From Nomia melanderi (taxonomy: Eukaryota; Arthropoda; Insecta; Hymenoptera; Halictidae): 64,000 nt of DNA. The translations under genes were made by a program, and so were the position numbers. Under the pieces are notes generated by a model. That model was given only the letters and a program-made list of their open reading frames with translations. It was not told the origin of the DNA and did no database searches. The DNA is taken from NCBI RefSeq assembly GCF_051020985.1, contig NC_135000.1, forward strand, positions 9,686,501 through 9,750,500, given 5' to 3'. Positions 13,001 through 23,999 of this stretch are shown here, one piece after another (position 1 is the first letter of the stretch; each line of letters opens with the position of its first letter).

Positions 13001-16000
13001 TTCATAGCGTTCATCCTGCTCGTCGGTTTCTTCGTGCTCAACATGTTCGTGGGGGTCGTCGTGGAGAACTTCCACAGGTGCCGCGAGGAGCAAGAGAAGG
13101 AGGAACGCGTGCGGAGAGCCGCCAAGCGGGCCTTGCAGATGGAGAAGAAGCGACGAAGTAGACAATCGAATCTATTTTATTCTATTCCTTTCGACCCTCT
13201 GCGGACGAGGACTATTTCAACTTTTAGAAAGCTTTTTCATTAGAGAGCTGAGATGTCTGCATGGAGGTTAAATACTAGGGAAAAAAGCTACACGAGCTCT
13301 CGTTCGAATAATCGAATTCCTCGTTTGCGTCTTTCGAATTCAGACGCGTCGATGTTAACTGTTGATCCTTACCGTTTCCTTCAGAGATGCACGAGCCGCC
13401 TTACTACACGAACTACTCGAAATCCAGGCTGTTCGTTCACAACGTCGTCACATCCAAGTACTTCGACCTAGCGATCGCCGCGGTGATCGGCCTGAACGTC
13501 GTCACGATGGCGATGGAGTTCTACATGATGCCGAAGGCTCTGACGTACGCCCTGAAGATCTTCAATTACTTCTTCACTGCGGTCTTCATCCTCGAATCCT
13601 TCATGAAGCTTCTCGCTCTGGGCCTGCACCTGTACCTCAAGGACAAGTACGCGGCGTTTCATCGTAGACATTGTAATTCCAATGGCGTATCGCGTTGGTT
13701 TATCGGTCGACTTTGAACCGCAGGTGGAATCAATTGGACATCGGTATCGTGATACTGTCGGTGGTCGGTATCGTCCTCGAGGAGGTCGAGTCGAAGATCA
13801 TTCCCATCAACCCCACCATCATCCGAGTGATGCGGGTGCTGCGAATCGCAAGGGGTGAGTGCTCCCAGTGAGCATCATGGTTTTCTAACGAGATCGTTCT
13901 CCGAGAAACGCCGTTTCTTTCAGTTCTGAAGCTGCTAAAGATGGCGAAGGGGATACGAGCGCTTCTAGACACCGTGATGCAGGCGTTGCCGCAGGTCGGC
14001 AACCTGGGGCTGTTATTTTTCCTGCTCTTTTTCATATTCGCCGCTCTCGGCGTGGAGCTTTTCGGTCGTTTAGGTGAGTCCCGGTAGAATCGAGCTACGA
14101 GCGAAAGATCAGAGAGCTGTTCGTCAACGAATCTCGTTGGGATTTGATTTTAGAATGCAACGATGACATGCCTTGCCAAGGACTAGGCGAGCACGCCCAC
14201 TTCAGCAACTTCGGCATGGCGTTCTTGACGCTTTTCCGCGTGGCCACCGGGGACAATTGGAACGGCATCATGAAGGACACGCTGAGGGACGACTGCGACG
14301 AGGCGGCCGATTGCGTGAAGAACTGTTGCGTCAGCACCATCATCGCGCCAATCTTCTTCGTGATCTTCGTTCTGATGGCGCAATTCGTTCTGGTGAACGT
14401 CGTCGTTGCGGTGCTCATGAAACACCTAGAGGAGAGTCACAAGCAGGTGAGAGGTTGTTCTGGAAACATTCTATATTCCCACTGTTTCTTCGGGTGTCTT
14501 TTAGAATATTTCAGTGAAGCTGTTTCCTTTGAAAATCGTTTCGGACATCGAACACTTTGAGTATCGATAGTCGCAAAATAAGAAGACGAAAACCTAAGTA
14601 GAAAACATTGGATGTTAAATCGGATTCCACTGATAATGCCATGTAATAATACCAATTGAATTGTTGGTCAGATGGAGGACGAAATGGATATGGAAACGCA
14701 GCTGGAAAGAGAATTCGCCGCCGAACAGGAGGAGCTGCTGGAAGTCGAAGAAGAGGAGGACGAAGACGACAGCCCCAGGAAGAAAAGGGACGTGGACGGC
14801 GGGGTTGGGGAGGAGGACGACGTTAGGGAACACGAGTCCATCTTGGCGACGAACGACAAGATCCCAGTCAGCAGGCCTGGCCTCGCCAAAGTCCGTTCCC
14901 TGCCTGCGAACTTTATTTATAATCCACCGCGAGAGAGGAGCGGGGACGGTACGGCGTTCACTGTGTCCTAGTACAGTTGCTAGATCGCTTGATGACTAGC
15001 GGGACGGCCAGCTGTCTCCTAGTGCAGAGAACAAATTCAACTAGGAAACAAAGCCAACAGAAGAACTGGCTGAGCCGAGTCCCATGGCCATCGAGCGATC
15101 TCCCAGCTGAATTGTACAATTTCATCTTATTCTTCGCGTTGAAATACTCGAGCATCTGATTCGTTTTACTCGTCAAGTTTCGGTACTTGAATGACCGAGC
15201 ACCGGTCACTTCCAGCGGAACGATCCTCCACCAGAAATCATCTTCCAGATGGATCAGTTTCCGTGTCGCTGTCGCGTCGCAGCTCGTACCATCGTCCCAA
15301 TTCGAGACCGTCCAAGTTCAAGTCGAAGCGTCGCCAAACGTTCCACTCGGGGCACCACCAGCGAAGGTCCCTACTGCCGATGCACTTCGAAGTCGCCGAG
15401 GTCTTCGAGAAGCCTGTCAGCAATCTAAGCGTGCCTCGAATCATCCCGCAACACGGTTACGGGCCGGCTACCCGCGATCCCGGTCAACTGCAGCGTCAAC
15501 GGTTACAGGTGACCCTCGTTGGAGCGAAACCGACGACCCTGTTCGATCGATTGAATCCTAGAATCATTGAAACTTGGCTCCCGGACGAGACCCGTGTCCG
15601 GTAAAGAAATGTTTCGAAAGTTTCACGCGGGTCTCAGCCTGAAGCCAGGTTCCAAGGTAACGATCCAGAGCTTGAACGTGTCGAATCCTAAGCGTAGAAT
15701 CGTTTCAGGCGACCAGCGACGCGCAAGACAAGTCCCTGCTGAGCGTGACGAGACCGCCATCGGCGAGCGCGTCGTCCCCGGTGACACCGGCCGGCTCGGT
15801 GGCCGCGCTGTCCTGCCCGAAGCAGCCCAGCGACCGCTACCTTCTGCCAACGGCCACCTTTTACCCGTCCAAAGCGACGTTGAATCGCCGAGCGTCCAGC
15901 GACGCGCAATCGCAGTCCGAGACGAACGTCAGCTCCGGAAGCACCGGCTCCAAGACCGCAAGCGCGACCAACGGCACCGAGACGCCGCGGCCCGGCAAGC

Positions 16001-16548
16001 CCGAGGAGCCGAAGATCAAGGACGAGAGACGGGTGTCCGCTCCCCCGGCGGACGATTTCGACGTGCAGTCGATCATTAACGAAAGGAGACCGTGCAAGCT
16101 GAAAGCTGGAGGCTCGTCGGTGGTGCTAGCCGATCAGTACGGCTCGTCGATCCGGTCCGGCAGCTACGGGCGAGTCTACGTGGCCGAGGAGAAATCCGAG
16201 GACGCTTCGCCGTTGTCCACCGGCAACGACAGCGTGATAGGCAGCACGAACGGCAGCGCCAGCGCCAGCGTCACCGGCAGCGGAAGCGGAAGCGGCAGCG
16301 GCAGCAGGACAGGCAGCGCCGTGGTCTACATACCGGACAGCGTTTGCGCGAGCATCGGCACCGATGTCAGGATATACGTCGACGACACCGACTCGGCGAG
16401 CAGTAGCGGGCTACGGAAGAGGATGCCGAGCGACGAGGACGCGTCGACGGTCTGCGAGGACGCCGACGAGCCGGCGGACGCCGAGGAGACCTCCGACAGG
16501 GAACCCGCCGACAGACCGTCCTCCGGGGGACCAGCGGACCCGTCTTAA
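4027..16548 (+). CDS. Ca-alpha1T: T-type (Cav3) voltage-gated calcium channel alpha-1 subunit, 5'-partial
   Basis: Pore-forming subunit of a low-voltage-activated calcium channel in the plasma membrane of excitable cells. Exons read with GT/AG ends and consistent phases: 4027-4183, 7180-7335, 7624-7758, 9214-about 9504, 9943-10094, 10204-10516, 10816-11231, 11313-11505, 11863-12012, 12099-12479, 12965-13157, 13385-13646, 13724-13854, 13924-14073, 14154-14446, 14672-14948, 15216-15508, 15709-16548 (stop TAA); about 1593 residues here. The first exon is the domain II S5-pore loop; then II S6 (ILTQEDWNVVLFNGM), the II-III linker, domain III (S4 RLLRSLRPLRVI), domain IV (S4 RVMRVLRIARVLKLLK) and a Ser/Gly-rich C-terminal tail. 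Visible filter residues are Glu (TQEDW), Asp (SSRDGW) and Asp (TGDNW), the T-type pattern rather than EEEE. Domains I and II S1-S4 lie upstream of the window. The donor near 9504 and the acceptor at 10816 are the weakest junctions. Confidence 0.95.
4961..5156. mobile_element. Small TIR element with CTACAGGGTGTTCA ends
   Basis: CTACAGGGTGTTCA at 4961-4974 is the exact reverse complement of TGAACACCCTGTAG at 5143-5156, giving 14-bp perfect terminal inverted repeats around 196 bp of non-coding DNA. The outer TA of each end would fit a TA target duplication, but no longer flanking repeat is seen. Assignment to a superfamily is open. Confidence 0.7.
6546..6722. mobile_element. TTAA-flanked MITE, CCCTTTGC-type
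   Basis: Begins TTAACCCTTTGCGAACGAG and ends GACGGCAAAGGGTTAA, so the TTAACCCTTTGC ends mirror each other. It is 177 bp and lies in the channel intron. It belongs to the family with copies at 6827, 7823, 8933 and 21311. Confidence 0.7.
6827..7027. mobile_element. TTAA-flanked MITE, GGACGAAG subfamily
   Basis: Starts TTAACCCTTCGCGAACGAAG; ends CGTCCGCAAAGGG, where the last TTAA has decayed to TCGA. The interior (AAATATATAGAACC, CGAAATATGAAAATTTCGTC) resembles 7823-8032, 8933-9101 and 21311-21516. No coding potential. Confidence 0.7.
7823..8032. mobile_element. TTAA-flanked MITE, GGACGAAG subfamily
   Basis: A 210 bp copy with both TTAA ends: TTAACCCTTCGCGGACGAAG on the left and CGTCCGCAAAGGGTTAA on the right. 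It lies in the channel intron after the exon ending 7758. It is the best preserved member in this window. Confidence 0.8.
8649..8834. mobile_element. Nested TTAA MITE, GCACTC subfamily
   Basis: Starts TTAACCTTTGGCACTCCAG and ends GAGTGCAAAGGGTTAA, 186 bp, inserted inside the outer element 8581-9172. Related copies lie at 22206, 42467, 42837, 48042 and 48209. Confidence 0.8.
8933..9101. mobile_element. Nested TTAA MITE, GGACGAAG subfamily
   Basis: Starts TTAACCGTTTGCGGACGAAG and ends CGTCCGCAAAGGGTTAA, 169 bp. It is inserted into the outer element 8581-9172 at a TTAA that is single in the relative at 11544-11783. Confidence 0.85.
9644..9883. mobile_element. TTAA MITE, CTAGAACTACCGAGC family
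   Basis: Starts TTAACGCTGGAACTACCGAG; ends GCGGTTCTAGTGTTCAA with a decayed TTAA. It matches the elements at 38916, 40585 and 46690 and lies in the channel intron between the exons ending about 9504 and starting 9943. Confidence 0.65.
11544..11783. mobile_element. Uninterrupted relative of the composite element at 8581
   Basis: A 240 bp element in the opposite orientation to 8581-9172: TTAACCCTTTGCGGTCCGAA on the left and CTGCTAAGGGTTAA on the right. Shared interior phrases include TTTAAATGGTACAATT, CATTGAAATGTTACC and ACATGTAGAGG. It provides the filled-versus-empty comparison for the nested insertions. Confidence 0.8.
12521..12933. mobile_element. TTAA MITE, CACGTTAAACGCC family
   Basis: Starts TTAACACGTTAAACGCCACG and ends GGACACTTAACGTGTTAA, 413 bp, filling most of the intron between the exons 12099-12479 and 12965-13157. 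A perfect 12-bp palindrome GTCCCTAGGGAC lies at 12544-12555 and a hairpin CCGTCA-ATGG-TGACGG at 12860-12875. The family also occurs at 34958-35199. Confidence 0.75.
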
Positions 16549-19310
16549 TCGGAGACTGGACAGTCCAACGGCGACTGGACCGGTCTCTCTTCCGGCGGCT
16601 TCCCGCGGCGTCCGCGACGAGGCGCCACGGCGGTCGAGCAGGGCAGGCGTCCAGACGCGCTGGGCTGTCTGGGAAAAGACTGTAGTGCATGACAATATAG
16701 TCGTTATATTCTAGTCACTTCGTCGCCGTGAACTTGCCAAAGCCGAACGAAACTCGAGGACGGGGATGAAAGGTTAGGGAGAGGAGTTCGCGGAGGTTAG
16801 GGACTACCGGGATTCTAAGGGGGGCAGCTGGTAGGATAGAGGCTGACCGGCCTGCTACGCGAACCGAACGATGATGATGATTATGATGAGGGATAGAGGA
16901 GACGCACTTATGAAAATGAAAAAAAGGAGAGAAATATATATAGATATATATATATATGAACAAATAATGAGAACCTATGACAATCTATTATTGCCAGCGG
17001 AACTGGTTTTACGTTCCGCGAAACGTCGTGGAAAACAATGTCGATCCGTAGGAATTGGAGGTAGAACGTGGAACGACGTAGACATTACTCGCGCCGATAA
17101 ATGAAATTAGAGGAGTTTCCGTAGCTGTTAGGTAGATCTATATAAATATATATATAAATATATGTATAAATATATTTATATATATACATGAATATATATA
17201 TTAACGTCGAGTCTATGCGACGACCGCAATTAATCGGACCACACTTTCTCGCCTTTCCTTTTTTCTCCAGCTCGTCGGATTAACGGGAAACGATGGAAAA
17301 GAGGGAAAGAGAAGCGACCGGGAGAGAATATATGCGCTTCGTCGGGAACGGGACGACGGTGCCAAACCGCGGACAAGGAGAACAGTCGTTACCGAAGTGC
17401 CAGATATAAAGAAAACAAAATAGAAAAGAAAACGAACACGAATTCTAGACGAGGGAAACGCGACGAAACCTTTCAGGTGGACGCGTAGCTCGTAGCCTTC
17501 TCGCGGTTCGACGCGCTTCTAAACGGACTGTCTTAGCTGCGAACGAGGGGGGGGGGGGGGGGAACGAGATGGTGAAACGGGAATGTAATAGGGAAACGTG
17601 AGAATCGAAAAACCGTTAGACGTAAGACGTACGCTTCGTAACGCGATATTTTCAGAAACAAAGTGTACCGTTCACGGGCAGCCAGCGACTGCGGTTTCCA
17701 TGCGTCCGCGGAAACTTTGAACACTTGGAACTACCTAATCGGAGACTTGCTTCTAATTTCCCGTACGAATCGGAGCAATCTGTTTATTCAAACTCGGAGT
17801 CTGTTCACTCTATTTTCTCTTTATAATTTCAACTACTCGCTGAACATTCTGAAACGGGTCTAGTCGATGGTGCATTGTCTTTCGTTGGTAGCTTTAACGT
17901 TGAAGTTTCGCGGTTCGGTTTCCGTCGTGGAACAGGGTCAACGGATTTCTATACATTAATCGTTTGTATTCCCATGGAAATTCGCAGTCCAGCGACCGAC
18001 GGAAGTGTCGTTGGATCTTGCGAGATCCCGGAACACGATTCTTCTTCTAAGACTCTCGTGAGATCGAGTTTGTCGGTCTGACGTTCCGTTGGAATCGATT
18101 TGTCACTTGTTTTCAGACGTTATAGGAAGATTCTGTTGTAACTGTAACATTGATCAGTCATCGAAACGTATCTATGAATCGTACGAACGTGTTGGGAATG
18201 GTTCTCACGAGAAAATCCGGTCCACCGACGCTTCTGTTCGTCGCCCAGGTGTATCGTTACTGTCGGCTGATAGGAGAAGGAGGAACGACCGCGGCCAGTT
18301 CATAGCTCTAGTCGATGAATAACGGTATTTTTGTCTCTTTCGCTACCGACATGTAATCTAATCGAGCCTCGAGGTGTGTAATTGTAAATGTGACTAGAAC
18401 CTTAAGACTAAGAGAGAAGAGAAAACCAAAAAAGAACCAAAAACCAAAAAAAAAAGAGAAAGAAAGAAAGAAAACGGAAAAGAACGCATCCGACGTTGTG
18501 ATAATCTTGAATACAAATTGAAACTCGTACAATCTTTATCCTCCATGTCAATTGGTGCACTCGACGAACTCGCGTGGACAGCTATTTACCGGGACAGCTG
18601 CCGTGTTACTCTTCCGGATGATACCACGGCGACCAACGATCGCGGACGAGTATAATAATCGAACGCTGTTCGTTGGACACACTGCGCGGCCGGTTCGTCT
18701 TGCCGGAAGTGCCGTGTTCGAGGCAGGAAATTGAAAAAGTTCCAAGTATTCTAGGACTCCAATTATATTTTACTTTGCCTGTTACCGTACGGATATCCAT
18801 CGGAGAATCGAAAAATGCAACGGTACCGTCTCAAGAATGATCAAAAACGGAACCAGAGAGATTTTCACTAACGATTAACTGGTACCAATGCGACCAAAAA
18901 TTCCGAGAGCACTTTGAAAGCAAGAAAACGAAAGAAAGTTCTCGATTCCAGCGCAGTGTACGTCCAAAGAACAGCGTCCAGCATATAGAACCCACCCCCA
19001 CCTCTCCCGAGTCCAAGGAAACCAAATCACCCGGAGAGAGAGAGAGCCTCCCCCCGATTTCCTCTTCCTCTTTTTCCTTTTTCTGGCGCGTTTCTAGAAC
19101 GTTCTTCTCGTTAACATCTGTGATATACTTTAATCGTAGTGTATTCTCCTGTGAAACGGCTGTACCAGCGACAGAAAATAAAGAGGCGGTCGACAAGTTA
19201 CCGAGCAAGCAAGCGGGAGTAAGAGCGAACGGAAAGGGGAGGGAATAACGAGCAACAATTAGAGATACGTAGCCGACTTTTTAATAAAAATCGATGGGGA
19301 ACTGGTCAAT
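16549..19310 (+). other. Calcium channel 3' UTR and downstream sequence
   Basis: After the TAA at 16546-16548 there is no further long credible coding frame. The first kilobase has purine-rich sequence, an AT microsatellite (about 17135-17200) and a 16-base G run (17547-17562). A canonical AATAAA is at 19177-19182, just before the GA repeat, and could end a 2.6 kb 3' UTR; earlier weaker signals are possible. The transcript end is inference. Confidence 0.45.
17547..17562. repeat. Poly-G run of 16
   Basis: Sixteen consecutive G on the plus strand in the presumed 3' UTR. The exact count is prone to sequencing error. Confidence 0.85.
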
Positions 19311-19617
<307 letters not shown>

Positions 19618-19639
19618 CGTTCGTTACACGGAACCTGGC

Positions 19640-19830
19640 ACTCTCGTCCGAATGGTCAGATTCGATTGCGCACGCCTGATTGGTGGAGGCGTTCACGCCC
19701 ATTCAATCGGGTCGCGCGACGAAGGGCGAAGAGGCGTTGCCTGACTCTCGATTGGATCTCTCGGAGCGACTGTCTCCGCCCCCGTGACGTCACGAGTGCC
19801 AAGTTCCCAGCAACTGACGGTATATATATA
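19640..19830. promoter_or_regulatory. CRE and CCAAT-rich promoter-like block
   Basis: Immediately after the GA array. It contains several ATTGG or CCAAT-type sequences (about 19678, 19702, 19751), a perfect CRE palindrome GTGACGTCAC (about 19786) and then an AT-rich TATA stretch at 19821-19860. It resembles a core promoter or CpG-island fragment, but no gene starting here could be identified. It is partly similar to 24500-24670. Confidence 0.35.
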
Positions 19831-21310
19831 CATAGATAGATAGATATATATATATGTGTGTGTATACTATATACAGGGTGGAAATTCAGTATGACTGCAC
19901 GGTTTCGGGTGTCGATGGAACTCGTTTGCAAGGAAAGGGTTGGATCTTCTAAGGGACGATTTTTGAAGATTTTCTGGTCGATAGCTGTGTTAGTGCGCAC
20001 CAGGTTTAGAAACGTTGTTAATGTGAGTTGTCCAACCCCTTGCTCCGCGACGAAAATGTTCAATTTTCATTGTCGCGAACAACGATCGTTAGTTGCTACC
20101 TTTCTTTGATTCATCGTTGATTTATCGATAGATTCATTCGTTCGGTCTCGTTTCGGTTCTGTTGATTTTACAAAAGTATATCTTCTAAAATATTTTCCAA
20201 AATATCTCTGAGCAATAATCGAATCGTAAGGCACCGAGGGGTTAATATAAACTAGACGTTACTTTCCTGCGATAAATCGGTTAACCCGCAGATCGTCGGT
20301 GGAAATCTTAAACCCGAATAATTCCATTCGTTTCCGTGGATCGTTAGGGATGAAATTTAGCGAATCAGGGGTCACGGGGCAAGGGGTGAACCGCGGCGAC
20401 GCGCGATCCGCCGGTTCACGCGACAATCCACAGGAACCCTTTCGATCTGCAAACGGCGGACCGCTCGCTGCCGCGTCTAGTTACTTCGCATCTCTTGTTA
20501 TAGGATTATAAACGAAACAAATTAGAATAATTATCGTACATTCTAAATCTCGTTATAGGGGACTTCGACGGTCGAGGACGGTTCACGGGGGGTCATGTGA
20601 CTCGGCGGGGACGGACAAAAGTTTCTCGAAAGGACGCGCTCGGGACCGTTTCCTCTAGCCGGGCAAACCCCGAGAGCGTTTCGCCTCAGGGTGTGCGAAC
20701 AATCGAATTTCTAACGCTAAGAGATACCTCGCGGCCGACGCTGAGAAACGGTCGATCGCGTTCGATCGGTATTTACCCGATTGTTCGAGTTGCTCGCTTC
20801 GATTCGACAGTTTCATTGATTTCCAAGGGTTTCTCTGTTCGTTTCGGGTCCCTTTCGTTCGAACGTTGTCCAACGAAGAAGCCGAGGAATCAAAGTATCG
20901 GTCGATGAAAGTCGAAATGCACAATGACGATACTCCGAACACACCAAAACGGAACGACAATCTTCATCGAGGCTCGCGGCCTCGGGAAATGATTATTTTG
21001 TAAAAATTTAAATAGCGGATTCTACTGTTTCCTCGAGTGAGTTCTATCGTGCTCCGCGGTCTGTGCTATACTCTGTTTACACCCCACGCTGTACGTGTAC
21101 GTCGCCGGCGGAAGACGACGCGCGGATCGACGGAGAACCACTGTCGCGTCCGCGGCTGTTCTGCGCGCCGACACGACTCGCGTGTTTTCTCAACGGAAAA
21201 CAGGCTGAAGCGATTTTTCTCGAATGAATTCCACGAGAATATTTGAATATTCCGCTTCTGCCTTCGAATCAGGGGTATACATTCGAACGATTACTTTCGA
21301 GGAACTCTTA

Positions 21311-21516
21311 TTAACCTTTCGCGGACGAAGATTCTCTGAAATATACAAAATCAACAGATGAAGCTAAATTATATATAAATTACTTGAACAACCGAATAGG
21401 GAACTACGTGCCGAACTCTTGATGTTTCAGTAACCGAATCATTTATTTACTATTCGGTGCTTCAAATATGAAAATTCGATCTCGCTGAAATGTCGACGTC
21501 CGTCCGCGAACGGTTA
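21311..21516. mobile_element. TTAA MITE, GGACGAAG subfamily
   Basis: Starts TTAACCTTTCGCGGACGAAG, ends CGTCCGCGAACGGTTAA, 206 bp, with the interior shared with 7823-8032 (TCTTTGAAA-like start, ATATGAAAATTCG near the end). Confidence 0.75.
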
Positions 21517-22205
21517 ATCATCGACGAACGGATTCTTATCGCTCTCGTTGAGTTGTCGTAAAATTCTCTTTACTGTTATCGGAAATCACCGGAAAATCTG
21601 GGCACACGAGAGAACGAGTTCCGTGTTGCAGCCGCGGAAACGACCGAACGCGGGACAGGGCCTCCACAACGGGCCTACTTAGGCTCTTAATCAGCTGGAA
21701 CCGCGTCGAGATCAACGGACAGCCGTCGAGGCCGGTTGGAAATTTCGAATTCCAGCGGCCTCGAGCGTTTAGTCGATCTCTTCGCGGCCATAGCGCGCCA
21801 ATGAATCGAATCAGACCCTGGAACGCCGATTCGGAAGCGCTCGGCGCTGCGTACCCCTTCCGTCGACGATAAACTGCGGCGATCGTTGCTCGAGACTGTG
21901 CGAAACGTCGGCGACATTGCTGAAATCGTTGACACCAGTGGAAAATCGGATAAACCGAGGATAGTTAGCTTCGATTCGAGAAACTTTGTAGTCGCGATAA
22001 TTCTTCGAACGACCGTTCGAAGTCGGACAATTTGTGTTTCGTTCAACCCTTTGCACTGGGAAGATTTTCACCAGAGACAGGTGAACGTTTCCCGATCGGA
22101 TGAAAACGATGTCTCGCGAAACTAACTCGAAGAGAAATCAAATCGAGGAAGAAAGCTATTTTATTTCGATATTTCTCAAATCGACGCGTCGCGTAAGGTA
22201 TAATA

Positions 22206-22446
22206 TTAACCCTTTGCACTCCAGAAGTCCACCGGAAATATTCAATATTCTCTAATGAGATACAGACGACATTTTCTTCGATTCAATTAAGAAATCTCAC
22301 GTGCGTCGAGGAAGAGAACTATTTTCTTTCAATATCTCGTACATCGATGCGTTATACAAAGTCTAATATTAAACATCAAAGTTTACAGTTTCGCTGTGTC
22401 AAATCATTTGGCGACTTGGAGGCGCCTCTGGAGTGCGAAGGGTTAA
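22206..22446. mobile_element. TTAA MITE, GCACTC subfamily
   Basis: Starts TTAACCCTTTGCACTCCAG, ends CTGGAGTGCGAAGGGTTAA, 241 bp. Interior phrases (AATATTCAATATTCTC, TTTCAATATCTCGTAC) recur in the copies at 42467, 42837 and 48209. Confidence 0.8.
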
Positions 22447-23589
22447 ATATCAAATTGTACAGTTTTACAGTGTGAAATCGGGTGGTGAAAATTTCTAGAG
22501 TTTCGTTTGAAGCGAACGCTTCGAGTTCCAAGGATCGTTTCGCGATAATTTTCTGTTCTCGTTATTCACGAGCGAATGGAAGCGAGACTATGCTCGATTC
22601 CGAAGCTTCGAATCGTTGAGAGTTCGCGTGTTTATCGAGGGAATCCGATCGACGAGTATTGGAAATTCACGATGAGAATTCTGAAGTTTGAGCTGGATTC
22701 GCGTGGCGCACAGGTTCGAGCAGCCGTCGTCGCGCAAGTATAATAGGGAACTCTACTGTACATACATACACTTACGAATATTCTACATACTCTACACTCG
22801 GTGTGGTTTATTTTGATACTACCGTGTGCGGTAATATTTAACGATCGTCGGGATGAATCCAACAACAAGAAAAACCAAAAAAAGTGAGAGAGAGAGAGAG
22901 ATTGAGAGAGGAGAAAAGGAGGAGAAATAAGAAATATGTAATGTAAATGAGAAACTCTATGCCTTCTAACGTTGACGAACGTTGACGAACCTTCTCGCGC
23001 GGCCGTGGTGCCCGTGTCCCGAACGATTCATTAGAAGCTAGTAGGTTCTATCAATGATTATTTATTATTTCTATTACTCTTATCACCTTAGTTCTATTTA
23101 TTCGCGACGTTACTCTATTATAATTTATTTATTATTCCTAATATCACCCTATTATTATTTATTTATTCCTCGAAAGTTTCGCGATAAAGTACTCGACTTT
23201 TCCCGACGGTTGTCTAATCGTTCAAATTCATTTCGATAGTCGATCGCACGAGAGAACGCCTGTAAACAGACTTTCCGAACGTGTGTGGAATAAACGAAAC
23301 AGTTTCGTTCGTTGATTAACTCTTGATTCACTCTAATCGCGTCAAGCCTCGAAACTTTCGAACGATTCCTGTGTTCTAATATTAATCCCGATTCGTTGAC
23401 TAATCGCGAGAATCGATTCACTTTTCGTTAATCGTTATTAACGATCGTTAACAGCGATTACCGCGAGTAATCTGCTAGTTCTATTATCCTAGCTCGCGGA
23501 CAGTAATCTCTATTGATTCTTGTCTTGGTCAACCGATCTCCGCGCCTGACCGTTAATCGAACGATTCGCTCGTTGATTAGTTGTCCCGC

Positions 23590-23870
23590 TTAACCGGTTG
23601 ACTGTGTTTCACGAGTATACTCGTCATGGTAGAAAGTAGTGACCATTGGCTACTTAAATTGTAATTTCTGTGAAAAGCCAATGGCCACTACCTTTTACCA
23701 TGACGAGTATATTCGTCACGGTAGAAAGTAGCGACCATTGGCTATTTAAATTGTAATTTGTGAAAAGCCAATGGCCACTACTTGCCACCATGACGAGTAT
23801 ACTCGTCACGACAGAAAACCCTGCGACTTCTCCACGACGAGTATACTCGTGAAACACAGTTAACGGTTAA
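23590..23870. mobile_element. Palindrome-rich TTAA element, internally duplicated
   Basis: Starts TTAACCGGTTGACTGTGTTT and ends AAACACAGTTAACGGTTAA, so the ends are inverted repeats with TTAA. The palindrome ACGAGTATACTCGT occurs at 23611-23624, 23793-23806 and 23837-23850, with a one-base variant at 23703-23716. Between them a block of about 90 bp (GACCATTGGCTA to AAGCCAATGGCCACTA) is present twice in tandem, each copy itself an inverted repeat. No coding capacity. Confidence 0.75.
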
Positions 23871-23999
23871 AAGGTCCGGGATCGGATGCGCACCGGACCT
23901 TCCAATCGGAGAATGCCGCAGAATCTGACGGTAACGAGAAAACGTTCCCGCGGCACCACGGCCGAGTCTCGATAGCTCGATAGCATTAGACGACTGATC

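Larger units (their letters stand above)
19831..23589. other. Intergenic DNA
   Basis: No gene recognised. It contains TTAA elements at 21311-21516 and 22206-22446, CpG-rich patches near 20580-20770 and 21050-21200, and AT-rich low-complexity sequence near 23040-23160. Frames here are short and show no family signature. Confidence 0.5.
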
